Source of the DNA: Zea mays
Taxonomy: Eukaryota > Streptophyta > Magnoliopsida > Poales > Poaceae
Length of the DNA stretch: 64,000 nt
Assembly: GCF_902167145.1 (NCBI RefSeq)
Contig: NC_050097.1
Location: forward strand, 141,695,982 to 141,759,981
Direction: 5' to 3'
This document shows positions 34,761 to 45,724 of this stretch, piece by piece (position 1 is the first letter of the stretch; the number at the start of each line of letters is the position of its first letter). The position numbers and the translations under genes are program-made. Below the pieces are notes generated by a model that was not told where the DNA came from, did no database searches, and saw only the letters and a program-made list of their open reading frames with translations.

Positions 34761-34949
34761 ATGCCGAAGCTCAATGGTGAAGGAAACAAGTTTGAACTTT
34801 TGAGACTACCCTATCGCTTTAAATACCAGGATACCTTTAGCGGTCCCTGTGCCAAGTGGATAGAAATGATTGAATCAATGTGCAACGAGATTCTTGGAAA
34901 TTATACGAAGAAAGAAGATCAACTGATGACTGCCGCTTTCGGCACCTAG
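34761..34949 (+). pseudogene. Short unassigned ORF, probably repeat-derived
   Basis: 62 codons with GNKFELLRLPYRFKYQDTF and CNEILGNYTKKEDQLMTAAF, followed by a TAG and further readable residues. The composition looks protein-coding. I do not recognise the family with confidence. It may belong to the surrounding element or to a host gene fragment. Confidence 0.4.
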
Positions 34950-35161
34950 GAGAAACGAAGGTTGAACTGGGTTATGGATGCCACCAAATCCTGAGTGTTG
35001 ATTTGCTCTGCCACAACTCTAAAGTGGACTTCGGCAAGTTGGCATGGGGAGCCTATCTGCATAAAGCATAGAGGCCTCGTCATGCCAAAGCTTAATCTCA
35101 TAGGACTCATCACCATGTCCTCGATCTTCTCCATTCCTTTCCTATCAGCTTTTTCACTTGT

Positions 35162-35956
35162 CTAGCCAGTAGGCCATTTTGTATGATACTCGATCACGGG
35201 AGCCTTGGTATCTTTTCGGTATGCAATGTTGTAACACCGGAAGTTTTTGTGAAGGCCATCTACCCTAGCCTTGGTTTGATAATGAAGTTCGTGGACTTTG
35301 CAGAACCCTTTGGCAGTTGCACTCATGCCCTGGCTTCGGAGAGCCCAGATGTAGACACCGAGTTTGACTATCGTGTTTGGTGTCCACTGATGAAGATATA
35401 TCTCAAATCTTTTCAATACTTCGGCAATCATCTTGTACAACGGGATTCGAAGCCCAGCACGAAAGAAGCTCTTGGACACTACTACTTCATCATCCTTCAG
35501 CTCTAGAAAAATCTCATCACCCGCGAATCTTACGAAGTCATCATCATTCCTTCCAACATAACCAAGATTTTTCATTAAAACCAAATCACCAGGTTTCATG
35601 GTGGATCTACCAAATTCGATGTGGCTAGGTTTGCTTGGACTTAAAATACCGGCATCATCTTCGGCATCATCTCCACCAGTATTACCTTTGGCTCCATAAA
35701 CGTTCTTCTCTAGAGCATCCTTCTCTTCCCTCTGAGCAATCATCCCAGAATCCTTCATAATTTCTGAGATAGAAGCCATATCGGTTGCATCTATTTCCCC
35801 ACCCTCCTTTGTCAACCTGGCAGTAGATCTGATTCTGGCCATTGCAGCGTTGAGTCGAAGCTGAACTAAAATTTTTTTGGCATTGAAAATGAAGCACAGT
35901 CGAAAGCTAAGAAGAATGAGAACACCTTTGGCTGCAATAAAAAAATTTGGTAGCAC
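35162..35956 (-). CDS. Antisense PF04195-like ORF of the second gypsy element
   Basis: 264 codons; a likelier start is the Met at residue 39 (35842, MARIRSTARL), since the first 38 residues look like read-through. An acidic region precedes the conserved block SFFRAGLRIPLYKMI, HQWTPNTIVKLGVYIW and VHELHYQTKA, typical of the 'putative gypsy type transposon' proteins of grasses. It is antisense to its host element, as at 400-1074, but is a different family member. The function is unknown. Confidence 0.6.
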   Translation of the reverse strand: MLPNFFIAAKGVLILLSFRLCFIFNAKKILVQLRLNAAMARIRSTARLTKEGGEIDATDMASISEIMKDSGMIAQREEKDALEKNVYGAKGNTGGDDAEDDAGILSPSKPSHIEFGRSTMKPGDLVLMKNLGYVGRNDDDFVRFAGDEIFLELKDDEVVVSKSFFRAGLRIPLYKMIAEVLKRFEIYLHQWTPNTIVKLGVYIWALRSQGMSATAKGFCKVHELHYQTKARVDGLHKNFRCYNIAYRKDTKAPVIEYHTKWPTG

Positions 35957-36212
35957 AATGACTCAAGTGCAATGAATGCGGTAAAAACATAATACCAACC
36001 AACTTGTTTATATAGCCTTGGAGGCAAAGAAGGCGAACCACCGCGCCAGTCACACCGGCTGATCGGTGGACTGACGGAGTCCGAGATTATTTTCGTTTTT
36101 AATAACAAGTTCAGAGAAGGTGTTTTTCAGACCTTCGACATTCAGAGGCCTTCGTATGTTTTGCAGATCGAGCTCGTTATGAAAAAATGATCTAGCACCG
36201 CGAAGGGGCTAC

Positions 36213-36532
36213 TATTGGGGGGTCTCTCTTTCTACCGAAGGTCCTCAAAATAAACAGACGGCTTTGATTCATCTAACAGACATGCTGCAGGACCAAATGC
36301 CGAAGCTAGAACAACGAAGCGAGGAACGCGAGGGACACGACAAAGCTTCGGCAAATATCATAGCTTCGGCTTAAGCTGATTCCGAATGTCCGCAACAAAC
36401 CAGATCAAGAGTAGAAGGACAACTTCATCCTTAGTATTTGTATTAGAACAAATGTACAAATATCAAGGGCACAATTGTAATTTCGCCTGGGCTGCGTCCC
36501 ATGCATATAAATAGATGAACAGTACCACGTAC
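36213..36532 (+). repeat. First part of a split 3' LTR
   Basis: It starts TATTGGGGGG after a purine-rich tract. It contains a TATA box (tataaatag, 36506-36514) and is interrupted at 36533 by E4. The five bases before the junction (cgtac) recur at the far side, and the LTR continues at 41255. Joining the halves would give a perfect inverted repeat, gaacagta / tactgttc, across the insertion site. Confidence 0.7.
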
Positions 36533-37255
36533 TGTAATACCCAAATTATAAAATTTATAAAAGAGTTGATCTCATTATGTGATGTGCCATCTACTTCTTG
36601 AGACATGTGACTAAACATAATTAAAAGAGATTAATTCTTTACTAAAACACAAACAGAGTTACTAGATTTATCCCAAAGGCACAATTTAGGAAATTGGAAA
36701 TGGTATAGAAAAGGAAAAGAGAGAAATATTGTATAGAACAAAGTAAATTTATAAATAAATTAAATTATCCCATACTATGTTCAAAATAAACATTTTAATG
36801 TGAAGGCAAATTTTTCACAAAGATTTGGATTTGAATTGGAATTGAAAGCTCAAATTTGGAAACAGAAAGAAAAAGAAAAATAAAAAGAAAAGAAAAAAAT
36901 TGAATGGGTCGGGTTACCTCTATTCGGCCCACCCAGTTTACTTCCTCCTCCACACGGTCTGCCCGTGTTTTGCGCGCGCCGTCACTAGCGTGTGGTGCCC
37001 GTGTGCCAGTCGAAATTGTTCACGCGTTGTCACTGACTCTGGGGTCGCCCCACTAGACTCACGCCATCCCCACGGGATCCCTGGAACAACCAACTCGCTA
37101 ACATTGCCAGAGCTGGGGTTGGCTTCCGCGGGCATATAGGTAGCGCCCCAGAACCCCTAAGTCTCCCTCGAAACCACCCAGTACCTTCAAGGATAGGGGC
37201 GTCGTCGCCTGTGTCGGCCGTAGCTGTAGCGGGAGAGAGGAAGTGAGGCGCCGCG

Positions 37256-40200
37256 ATGAACCTGTGCAATCGGTCCCCGTGCTTCTTCGGCTACGGTGGC
37301 ACGCATTGGGATCGGCGCCAATTGAGGGCTTGTTTGGTTATTTTCAATCCATATGGATTGGAGGGGATTGATACGGATTGGGAGAGATTTTGACTTACTA
37401 GGGATTGAAACCCTCTCAATCCCCCTCAATCCATATGGATTGGGGTAGAACCGAACAAGCCCTGAAGGAGGAGCCGTCGTCCGGGGGAATTGCTCGTCCG
37501 TGCGGCGACACTGCCGTCGTGTCGCGAATCGCGGGGGAAACGTCTTCTTCCACCAATCCGCGCACTGGTAAGACCCTTCACACGGCCGGCCCTGAGGAGT
37601 GCGGCGGGTGCGGCCGTACTGGGCCCCAAAAACTGAGGGCCTCTCTGGCTACTGGATGTTAGCACTTTTTTCCGCTAAACATATCTACTCTAGACATAAA
37701 TACGCAAGAGCGATGCACTATCGATCAGTTTCATTTAGATTGTTAAACTAATGTCTCAATTACTTATCTAATATTCACTTCGTTCCAAAATAGTATTTGT
37801 TTTAACTCTTGATTTTTATGTCTATATTCAACTAGATGATGAGGAATCAACTAGAGAAGCAAAATAAATTTTATTTTGATACAGAGAGAATATTATTTAC
37901 TATACACATGATGGTTGCATCGACGGAGAGAAGATTTTTAAACTTGAAATATTTTTCGAACTATTTAAGGTCAACAATGACTTAAAAGAGGTTAAATAGT
38001 TTGGTGATTATATGTATCTAAAAGAAGTTGTTGGATGATATTTATCTTAATGGTATAAGCGATGATTTGTATCACAAAATGTTAGAAGATATTTTTAATG
38101 ACATCGGATAACAAGTATGTGTTTTTGCTATATTTTATATTTGTCATCTTATAAATTTGAAAATAGTGCATTATAATTTGTATACGTTGAATATTATATA
38201 TATTGTGTGTGGATGGGGCCTACATTTCAGATTTCGCACCGGGCCTCTAAAAAGTCAGGAACGGCCCTGACCCTTCACCAACTCCTACTCGGCCTAGGTT
38301 CATGTAGCACCTATTATTGGGTGGAATCGTGCATCTGCGCGTCGGATTGACCTACTCTGGCGAGTACACCACCGTGGGTGCAGGCCACGCCGGCGACCGG
38401 TGTCGGGGCTGCGTCTGAGGGCAGCGAGGCCATTCGTTGGCTGATCAACGGACGGGATTCGACCGAGCTGGTAGTGTTTCACCTATTAAACAGGAACCGC
38501 ATGTCGTTGATTGTGTGATCCAGATCGGACTCTTGCGTGGTCAATCTTGTTCGTGGATCTGGGATCCAAGGGATGGGATGGCTTGCCGGTACGATTATGA
38601 CAAGATATGATCTGAGTCGTCTGGGAGTAATCGTGTGGCTCACATGGGTCAATACACCTTCGCCTAGGCGGTTCTGCATAAGAAACCCTACCCTTTGTAG
38701 AAAACAGCCTGCGATCCGTCCAACATAGAAAGCATTACAGTTTAGCCCTAGAATTTATAGATTTCACCCTGCACTCTCTGATTTTTGTGCGCGCGGTTAG
38801 AGAGCTGAGAAAAATAAGTAAATGAATATAGAAAATGAATTTCTAGTGTAAAAACAATTCCAGAACCTATTTAATTCATAGAAAATTTATATTAAACCAT
38901 TTTTTATCCATTTTTAGTGGCATTAATTTTGTACCAATACTGTCTATCAACTAGTAACTCTGTTTAGCCATGAAACTTGGATTAAAATCATTCACATGAA
39001 TCATTCTATACTAGGCACTTATTCACTTCAAAAATTCATAACTCGATAACCGTAACTCCGAATTTAGTGATTCTTGTTTCTACGATCTCGTTACGCAGCG
39101 TAAAATATTATCAAGCATTCTGTTTTGTTGTTGGTGTGATTTTAATTTTGTCTATATCATGTGTGTTTGTATTGTTGCGAGTAGACAAGCAAGCCATAGA
39201 GGATCCAAGGGTTCAACAGGTGGAGACTGCTAAACAGGAGCTCATTGAAGGCAAGTTGTGCCCTTGATCAATTATTTTTAACCAGTCATGTTCTTATTAA
39301 TCATAATGATCTGCATAGGTTAATTTTGCTAGGACCCAATAGGTTACCTTAGTTTGGCTATCTTTATACCTTGTTTTACCACTGATTTTTGGGTAGTACA
39401 TGCTATTGCTTTATGTGGTTTTGGGTATGGGGATATACATTATTCATGATAACACTTTTATTATCAGTTTATTATTTACTGTTCATGATAAGATCATTAT
39501 GTTAATTGGAACATGGAGAACCACCCGGGAAACAGTGCTACCACAAGAGTGATACGGGACGCCCTTGGCTGACTAACTAGGAAAGCTAGTGGAGGACTAC
39601 CTTACCCAATAGGGGCAAGGACAGTAGGGGAGTGGTCAGTGGGGGAGGCCCTTGGGTTGTTTTTGCTGTGATGGCAGTCAGACGAGGGTTCCCTGCATTG
39701 GAGCTTCCTAGAACTGTAGCGGGTTTTCTGAAGCTAGTGGAACTTTGTAAAGGCCTCGTAGTGGTATCCGGCCTCGCTTCCTTGGTAGAGGTGTATGGGG
39801 TCCGATCAACCCCGTGGCAAATTGGGTAACACGACTTGTGGGTAAAGATGTGCAACCTCTGCAGAGTGTAAAACTGGTATACTAGCCGTGCTCACGATCA
39901 TGAGCGGCTCAGACACTCACATGATTAATTTATGGAATTAAAATTCAATTTGTCATTTGCATCGCATTGGGATTTATTATTATTTTGATATACTATTACT
40001 AAGGTTTGGTAATTACTTACATTTAGTAACTTCTAATAAAATTTTGACCAACTTATAAAAGCAATGCTTAGCTTCAACCTTTATTTTGTTGATCAGCCTT
40101 ACACTTCACATGAACTCCCACCTTTGGTGAGTTCATGCACATTATTCCCCACAACTTGTTGAGCTATGATCTTTTGTGAGCTCACTCTTGCGATATATAA

Positions 40201-40348
40201 CCCCCCCACAGGTGAAGAGCAGGTGGTCGAAGAGGAGCCGCCCTACAATGAAGCTTACGAGTTGTTCAAGGTGGCGTGTCCCAGTCAGCTTTGTGGCGCC
40301 AGGGAAATAATATTTAGTTTGTTTTATTATTACCATTTATTTTTGTAA
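37256..40348 (+). CDS. LTR-embedded spliced ORF of E4, three exons
   Basis: Exon 1 runs from ATG 37256 to 37567 and is interrupted by a MITE (remove 37326-37465 to get 172 nt). It ends CGCACTG before the strong donor GTAAGA. Exon 2 is 39185-39250 (66 nt), after GCGAGTAG and before a GC donor (GAAG then GCAAGT). Exon 3 is 40212-40348 (137 nt, TAA), after CCCCACAG. All junctions are phase 1, as in E1 and E2, and the three exons sum to 375 nt (124 residues) with no stop. Residues include MNLCNRSPCFFGYGG and EEQVVEEEPPYNEAYELF. Intron 2 is 961 nt, close to 982 and 985 in E1/E2. The promoter would be catatagg at 37133. The function is unknown, and the MITE shifts the frame in this copy. Confidence 0.55.
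37326..37462. mobile_element. 137-bp palindromic MITE
   Basis: Terminal inverted repeats start gggcttgttt(g) on the left and agggcttgttcggt on the reverse of the right end. Both arms contain caatccatatggattg. The target duplication is tga (37323-37325 and 37463-37465). Probably PIF/Harbinger-like (inference). Confidence 0.8.
37581..38269. mobile_element. Non-autonomous hAT element (689 bp), copy 1
   Basis: It has an 8-bp target duplication, acccttca (37573-37580 and 38270-38277). Ends are cacggccggccctga on the left and, inverted, cagggccgttcctga on the right. Internal sequence is AT-rich with no open transposase. It shares end structure with the copy at 44706-45572. Confidence 0.85.
40109..40137 (+). 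promoter_or_regulatory. Stem-loop in E4 LTR intron 2
   Basis: catgaactc and gagttcatg form a perfect 9-bp stem, with an inner acc/ggt pair. It lies about 75-100 nt before the exon 3 acceptor, a position similar to the unrelated-sequence stem in E1/E2. Confidence 0.45.
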
Positions 40349-40488
40349 GACTTCCGCTATGTAATAATTACATTTATGGTATTTATGACATTTATCTCTA
40401 TACACTTTGTCATTATATGTGATGTTCTTTCTTGGCGCACATATGAGACGCACCCGACTTTATCCTTTAAATCCGGGTGTGACAGAAG

Positions 40489-40500
40489 TGGTATCAGAGA
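40489..40500 (+). promoter_or_regulatory. E4 primer binding site (initiator Met tRNA)
   Basis: TGGTATCAGAGA lies four bases after the LTR end; 11 of 12 bases match the initiator-Met tRNA site. Confidence 0.9.
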
Positions 40501-41041
40501 AAATGTTGATTCTAGGACGAAACCTAGATAGACCTGGACAAAACCCTTACCTACTTACCTCACTCTGATTCTTTCTATAATTATCTTGATCCTGTCTTAC
40601 CTTCTACTGTTTTACTCTGATTATTCTTACCTTTTCTATTCTAAGACAAGGAGGATTTCACACTTTGGAATCCAACATCCATGACCCTCTAGAGAGATAG
40701 GAGACCCAAGACAAAATTAAAATTATTTTCTCTATTAAAAAGGATTGGATGCTTGTTCTGATGGTAAATTCTTGATTTGCTTCTTTGAGTGATTGAATCA
40801 GTATAGCAGGGCATTCTAGCATGTACCACCATAAGATAATTAGTATGAGTAGATGACACACTAATCGACTTAGCTAATAAAACCCCCAAAAGATTCTGCC
40901 TCATAATTACTCGTCTATTCTACAATTCTTTCTTACCATGTATTTCTAACCCAAATGGTCAATACCAGGAAGGGAGGATGAATTGATCTACCCGCCAATC
41001 CACACGACCGGAGAGTAATTAGACAACAACAAGAAGAAGAG

Positions 41042-41249
41042 ATGAATCCTCCAAATCCTCCACCAACCAGAACTGATCCAGCGGTTGCAGCCCAGATGCA
41101 GATGATGCAGCAGATGGTTGATACTATGGCACAGATGCATGCGCAGATGCGGCAGGAATGCCAAGAGATGCGCCAAGAAAGGCAAGATATGCGAGATGAG
41201 ATGAGTCAGGAGAGGATGGGGTGACAACAGCAAGCCCCATTGCCACCAC
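41042..41249 (+). pseudogene. E4 gag, N-terminal fragment
   Basis: From ATG 41042 it reads MNPPNPPPTRTDP followed by a Met/Gln/Glu-rich helical stretch (QMQMMQQMVDTMAQMHAQM). A TGA at 41222-41224 stands where CGA is likely. Readable residues (QQQAPLPPRT) continue to the deletion junction at about 41249. The capsid core and pol are missing. Confidence 0.7.
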
Positions 41250-41682
41250 GTACTGTTCATGCGATCATTGGAGGGGGTAATTAGAGAGAGAGCTCAAAAG
41301 GTGCAATCTCAATTACTCATCATCCAAAGGTCATTCTTGTATTTTCCTTCACGCGAAGTCGAAGGTACTGATGTAATCACTTATTCTTGTACATTTAAAA
41401 GTATGATCTTATGAACATACATAAATGAAATACAAGAAGGGTTAATCCTTTATCATTGGCTTATCATTTTAATATGAATGCTTTCGTTCTGTTATAAACT
41501 TTCACTTACAAACAACCTTCGAAGAAGGACTGTTTGAAAGTGAAGTTGTACACTCATTAACACCTTCATCCAAGAACTATTATCTTTGAGAAAAGATAAT
41601 ACTTTGGTGGACGAAGGTCCTTAACGTTTAACACTGTGTTGCCTTGTTTTGAATTCACAACAATTGAAAAAAGTAACCAACA
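41250..41682 (+). repeat. Second part of the split 3' LTR
   Basis: It resumes with cgtac then tgttcatgcg and ends ACCAACA. With 36213-36532 it forms an LTR of about 748 bp. The downstream tatta (41683-41687) may be the target duplication. Confidence 0.65.
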
Positions 41683-43661
41683 TATTATACATATATCTTC
41701 ATATTATCTATATATGTAGCAACTCAATCTCTTGGTCCTAAAGTGAATGTGCATATGTTTTGCCTTCTTTGGTACCTTGTTCTACCTTCTAGAGAGGCCT
41801 CTTAGGTAATTATTAAGTATATCCAGGCTGCTCATATAATTTTTTATGAACTCCTAATGCATCTAATGTTAACAAATTTTGCCTAAAGTTGCACAGACTT
41901 CCCAACCCACTCAGCTCTATGGGTACCCTTCATGTATGCTTTGTCCCCCCACCATACATGTACCCTCGGCATATGCAAGAGTCACCACCTCTAGGAGATG
42001 GGGCTACGGTAAAGATTATCATTTGGAATGCCTATTTCTCGAAGTATTAATTATGTGTATATAACACTTTTGCAAGACTCACAGCCAACATCAAGGTTGA
42101 TGGGGCCTCAAGGTTCTCAACTACCTTTAGCGCGGCCGATGTAGTCGTAGGGCTCCTAGCAACGTTAGGTATGGCCGATTGCCCCTTAGGACTCAAAGCT
42201 ATTTCCTTACTTAAACTTGTGGATGGCACAAACTCCATGGATGAAGTGACCTCTTCAGCCATAGGTATGACCAATCTAAACATATGATCAAGTATGCCTT
42301 AAATATCCTCAAATTAGTATAATTGTTGTCAAATCACTCACTTAGTCCAAGATTAACTAATTAAGTATTAGAAAGCTTCGAACAACATATGGACAACATA
42401 TGGACTATCCTATGAGTAGTTTAGACAAATATAGAATGAGTGAGGAAAGTCATATAATTGTTTCTTCAATTTAGTATGTTTATTATCAAAAGAATAATGA
42501 TTCATTTTACTATGTATATATCTTCGGTTGCCACTTTACAAAGTCCATTTCTTTCCCAGTTCATTTTACAAAGATCATAGAGAATGCCATTTTAGAATGT
42601 TCACTTTACAGAACAACATAAGAACCATGATCTAGAAAGTTCTTCTGTTGTCATATGAACAATGATCCACAACATATGAACAAAAAGTTCATTTTAGAAA
42701 ACAAAGTTCTTATGTTTCCATTTTACAAAGTTCACATGTATGATTTAACAACTATATTATTTCTCATACTTATTCATTTTATTGAAATTGTCTAAGATCG
42801 ATTGTTATTTCTAGTATGCCTTGGTCCATCTAACTTGGTCATTTATGTAGGTTTCTGACCCACGCGGCCAGACGGGCACTCCAGAAGTTGCGATGGACGT
42901 CAACGCCTTCTTGGATGTCTCTAGAGGACAAAGTACTCACAACTCAAACAACGTTGAACCTTACTGAGTTGTCCATATTTATGCCTCGATATGATCTCTA
43001 TTACTTGGAGCTAGATTGTGTGATGTATTTGTGGTTTGTGACATTTGGACTACACATTTGGATTATGTAATATTTTGAACATGTGAACTCTTTGGAGTGT
43101 TTGAACTATGTGGTTTCGAATATGGACTATTTGAACTATGTGAATTGAATTGTGCGAATGATGATATGTATAACTAATGTGATGTGTATATATGTGACAT
43201 GTATGTGGATTGAAGAATTATGATATGTGACATGTGGGTTGAATTCTGATTTGTATATATGTGGATTGAATTTCGTTTTGTGGACTAAATTATGAATTTG
43301 AAACTACAGTTAAAAGCCCTTGAAAAGTTTTTTTCATCGGCCAGGAAGCAGCCGATGAAAATCATTGGAGTTGACCTTTGTTTCGTCATTCTGGTGACCA
43401 ACAAAATTACAGTCCACGTGACCATATTATTTCATCGACTAGGTGACCAACGAAATAATAAGGTGTTTTTTTGTCGGCTCCCGAAATCGATGAAAACAAA
43501 GTTTTTTTCGCCGGCTATATAAAACTTCATCAGGGCCAACAAAAAAACTCGGCTGATTTCACCGGATCACCGACGAAAACAATTTATTTTCTGTTGGTTT
43601 GGCTTTATTTTCGTCGGTGGTTTCTGACCAACAAAAAAAACAACATCGTGTTCCTATAATG
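41683..43661 (+). mobile_element. 3' part of a degenerate CACTA transposon
   Basis: The right end, 'gtgttcctataatg' (43648-43661), is the inverse of CATTATAGGAACAC, one base from a CACTA terminus. About 43290-43640 holds many subterminal motifs of the type cgacgaaa, ttcgtcgg and catcggc. The left part has decayed P/Y-rich coding residues (41879-42064) that may come from the element's second gene. The 5' end is not found, and the gypsy element at 34742-41682 probably inserted into it. 42300-43290 shows no gene. Confidence 0.65.
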
Positions 43662-43724
43662 TTTGTTATAATATAAAAAATTATAGGTATGTTCACAAGT
43701 GTCCTATGGCAGCCTTCCGTAACA

Positions 43725-44020
43725 TCAATGACTAGAAACTGTCGGTAGTTATGTGATGTGATAAAAAACCATACATCCAGCACTCTTCGCCTCCGTGATC
43801 AAGACGATGAGATGGGCGTAGTTGGCGTGCATGTGGCTCTGCCAACTGAACCCCATGACTTCATTTCTGCAGCCGCTGAGGAAACATCCCATCTTGTGCC
43901 ACCGTAGTTTCATATGCATTTCCCTTGTCCCTCCTCTTCCTATTGCATTTAGTACAATGTATCACAATACGTATTTGCAGAAAAGAGAAATAATATTCCG
44001 TTTGATTGGTTGCTTCAAGG
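43725..44020 (-). pseudogene. Gene-fragment copy A (paralogue of 52505-52815)
   Basis: It aligns over about 290 bp with 52505-52815, sharing ccagca(c/t)tcttc, gtagccgct, cttgtgccaccgtagtttcat and gcatttcccttgt. A minus-strand frame reads VMGFSWQSHMHANYAHLIVLI. Position-matched similarity in copy B and an AG before the block suggest an old exon. I do not recognise the gene. Confidence 0.4.
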
Positions 44021-44224
44021 TGGAATGAAATTCATACGCGTGAGGAGCGAGACTCCTTGTGCATAGGCATAGTGTTAGGCACTTGATTTTAATCCCTTTG
44101 AGGCATTAAAAGTTAAGGCAACATGATTGGGTTAACCTTCATCTTCGTCCTTTTAGTCCATCATTCTCCAGGAGAAGGTGGAATGAAAGGACGAATAAGG
44201 TTTAAATAATACATGAAACATTAA

Positions 44225-44362
44225 GGTCTATTTGGGGTACTCTAATATTGATCTCAATCCACATGTATTGAGGTAGATTGAGGTGTAACTTAAACTAATT
44301 TACACCTCAATCCACCTCAACACATGTGAATTGGGTCAATATTAGAGTACCTAAACAAAGCC
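44225..44362. mobile_element. 138-bp Tourist-like MITE
   Basis: A near-perfect palindrome: ggtctatttggggtactcta on the left and, inverted, ggctttgtttaggtactcta on the right. The target duplication is taa (44222-44224 and 44363-44365), typical of PIF/Harbinger. Confidence 0.85.
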
Positions 44363-44537
44363 TAAAGTGTAATTAAAAGTAATGTAGGACATGTGTTAAA
44401 CATAATGCACATGATTCAACTTTAAAGAATTATTCTACCATTTTCTTCTTTAATATTAAACAAAAGTTTACATGAGTACGTTGAGCTTCGTAGAATTACA
44501 TGGATAAAGTTGCTATCTGTCTGAAGTTGCTGCCTTC

Positions 44538-45724
44538 GGGCCTATTTGGTTCAGCTTTTTTCTCGCCAGCTTTTCTGAGAATCTAGCTGTGGAGAGAATC
44601 TGGCTGTGAGAAGAATCTGAATATCGTGGGGATTAGGTGCGGAGGAAGATGAAGTTGTCCAAAGAGTTTAGGATCTAGAAAGCAACAGATTCCTATATCG
44701 TGACGCAGGCCCGTGCACAAGCCAGTGCAGCCTGTTCGGCTGAACAGGGCCCCCATTTCTTTGGGGCCCCAACTTTCCATGTATGACCCATTAGTAATGC
44801 TAATTAGATTATTAGGAACTAGAAAGTAAATCCTACCACGTGCGGCCTGCTAGACAGACCCAATACGTCTTTCTTTAATCATTTCTCCTACCGTTCGATG
44901 TGACCTTGTTTTTCCTGCTGCCAAGCACCCAGTGCGCTGCTGCCTGATGGGCGACGATCACGGACATTTGTTTCGCCTGCCACCAGTGCACAGCGTGATT
45001 CTACCGTCTACACTACTCTCGTTCGTCGTCCAGCGATAGGCAGCCAACACGGCAACAACGATCTCCCTCCGTCGTCGCTTGCTTTGTGTCTTGATATTTA
45101 GGAAACAAAGTGTTCAAATCATAAGGTACCTCTAACATCCTACTGTAGACATGTATATTTATTTGCTAACTTTGTTAATGAAATAATTTATTGATTATTC
45201 TATTTATATTGTATACATGTATATTAAATATTGTAGTATTTTAAGATCCAATTATCGATGTCATGTCTTTGACCAATTGGTCTTTGAAAATATGATTCTG
45301 GTTACTAAAAGCTTTGAGAGTGGATTGTTGGATAAGATTGAATATGATCATACCATTAAGAATTTATTGCAAGGAACACAAAGAAAATAAAATTGTTCAA
45401 GTAAAATTTATATAACCAAGAGTTTAATAGGTATAATTTTCATAAATTCCATTTCTATATAATACATTTCAGTATTTATGTTTTTGTACTTTTTATATTT
45501 TAGTGATTTTGTGATAAGGGCCTCCATTCAATAATTTCGTACGGGGCCTCGGTGTTTTCTGGCACGGCCCTGTCGTGACGACTCGATCGATTCTGTGTTT
45601 ATATTAATTTTGGACAATTTTTACCAAAATGATTCTTATAGAAGCGGGCTAGAAAGATGGGCGTTTGACAGTTCGTAGCAGCTTTTGGTGGCCACAACTG
45701 AAAAAAGCCCAAACAAACAGGGCA
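44538..45724. mobile_element. hAT-like MITE interrupted by another hAT element
   Basis: The left end is gggcctatttggttcagctttttt and the inverted right end is gccctgtttgtttgggctttttt; between them lies the copy at 44706-45572. An 8-bp duplication at the outer ends is not clear. Without the insert it is about 310 bp. Confidence 0.6.
44706..45572. mobile_element. Non-autonomous hAT element (867 bp), copy 2
   Basis: The 8-bp target duplication is tcgtgacg (44698-44705 and 45573-45580). Ends are caggcccgtgcac and, inverted, cagggccgtgcca. Near 45300-45370 a plus-strand frame reads ESGLLDKIEYDHTIKNL, reminiscent of the C-terminal part of hAT transposases. Confidence 0.85.

Larger units (their letters stand above)
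36533..40484 (+). repeat. E4 5' LTR (3952 bp including two insertions)
   Basis: The ends TGTAAT and TGACA are supported by the adjacent primer site. Without the MITE (140 bp with duplication) and the hAT (697 bp with duplication) it is about 3.1 kb. It contains three exon-like blocks of an in-phase ORF and a TATA-like catatagg at 37133. Confidence 0.85.
36533..41249 (+). mobile_element. E4: plus-strand long-LTR gypsy element with 3' half deleted
   Basis: A 5' LTR (36533-40484, TGTAATACCC to GGGTGTGACA) is followed after 4 bases by an initiator-Met primer site and a gag start (41042). The sequence then stops at about 41249, where the interrupted LTR resumes beside the second copy of the cgtac target site. 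The rest of gag-pol and the 3' LTR are missing. The LTR is a third family of the same general type as E1 and E2 and contains a MITE and a hAT element. Confidence 0.8.
34742..41682 (+). mobile_element. Ty3/gypsy element with CCAACA-type LTR end, interrupted by E4
   Basis: An antisense ORF with PF04195-like motifs (35162-35956) is followed by a G-rich tract (about 36202-36212). An LTR then starts at 36213 (TATTGGGGGG, a decayed TGTTGG) and, after E4, resumes and ends ACCAACA at 41682. This order (antisense ORF, polypurine tract, 3' LTR) matches the left gypsy element and Grande-like families. The 5' limit is uncertain; nothing clearly recognisable as pol is present. Confidence 0.55.
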
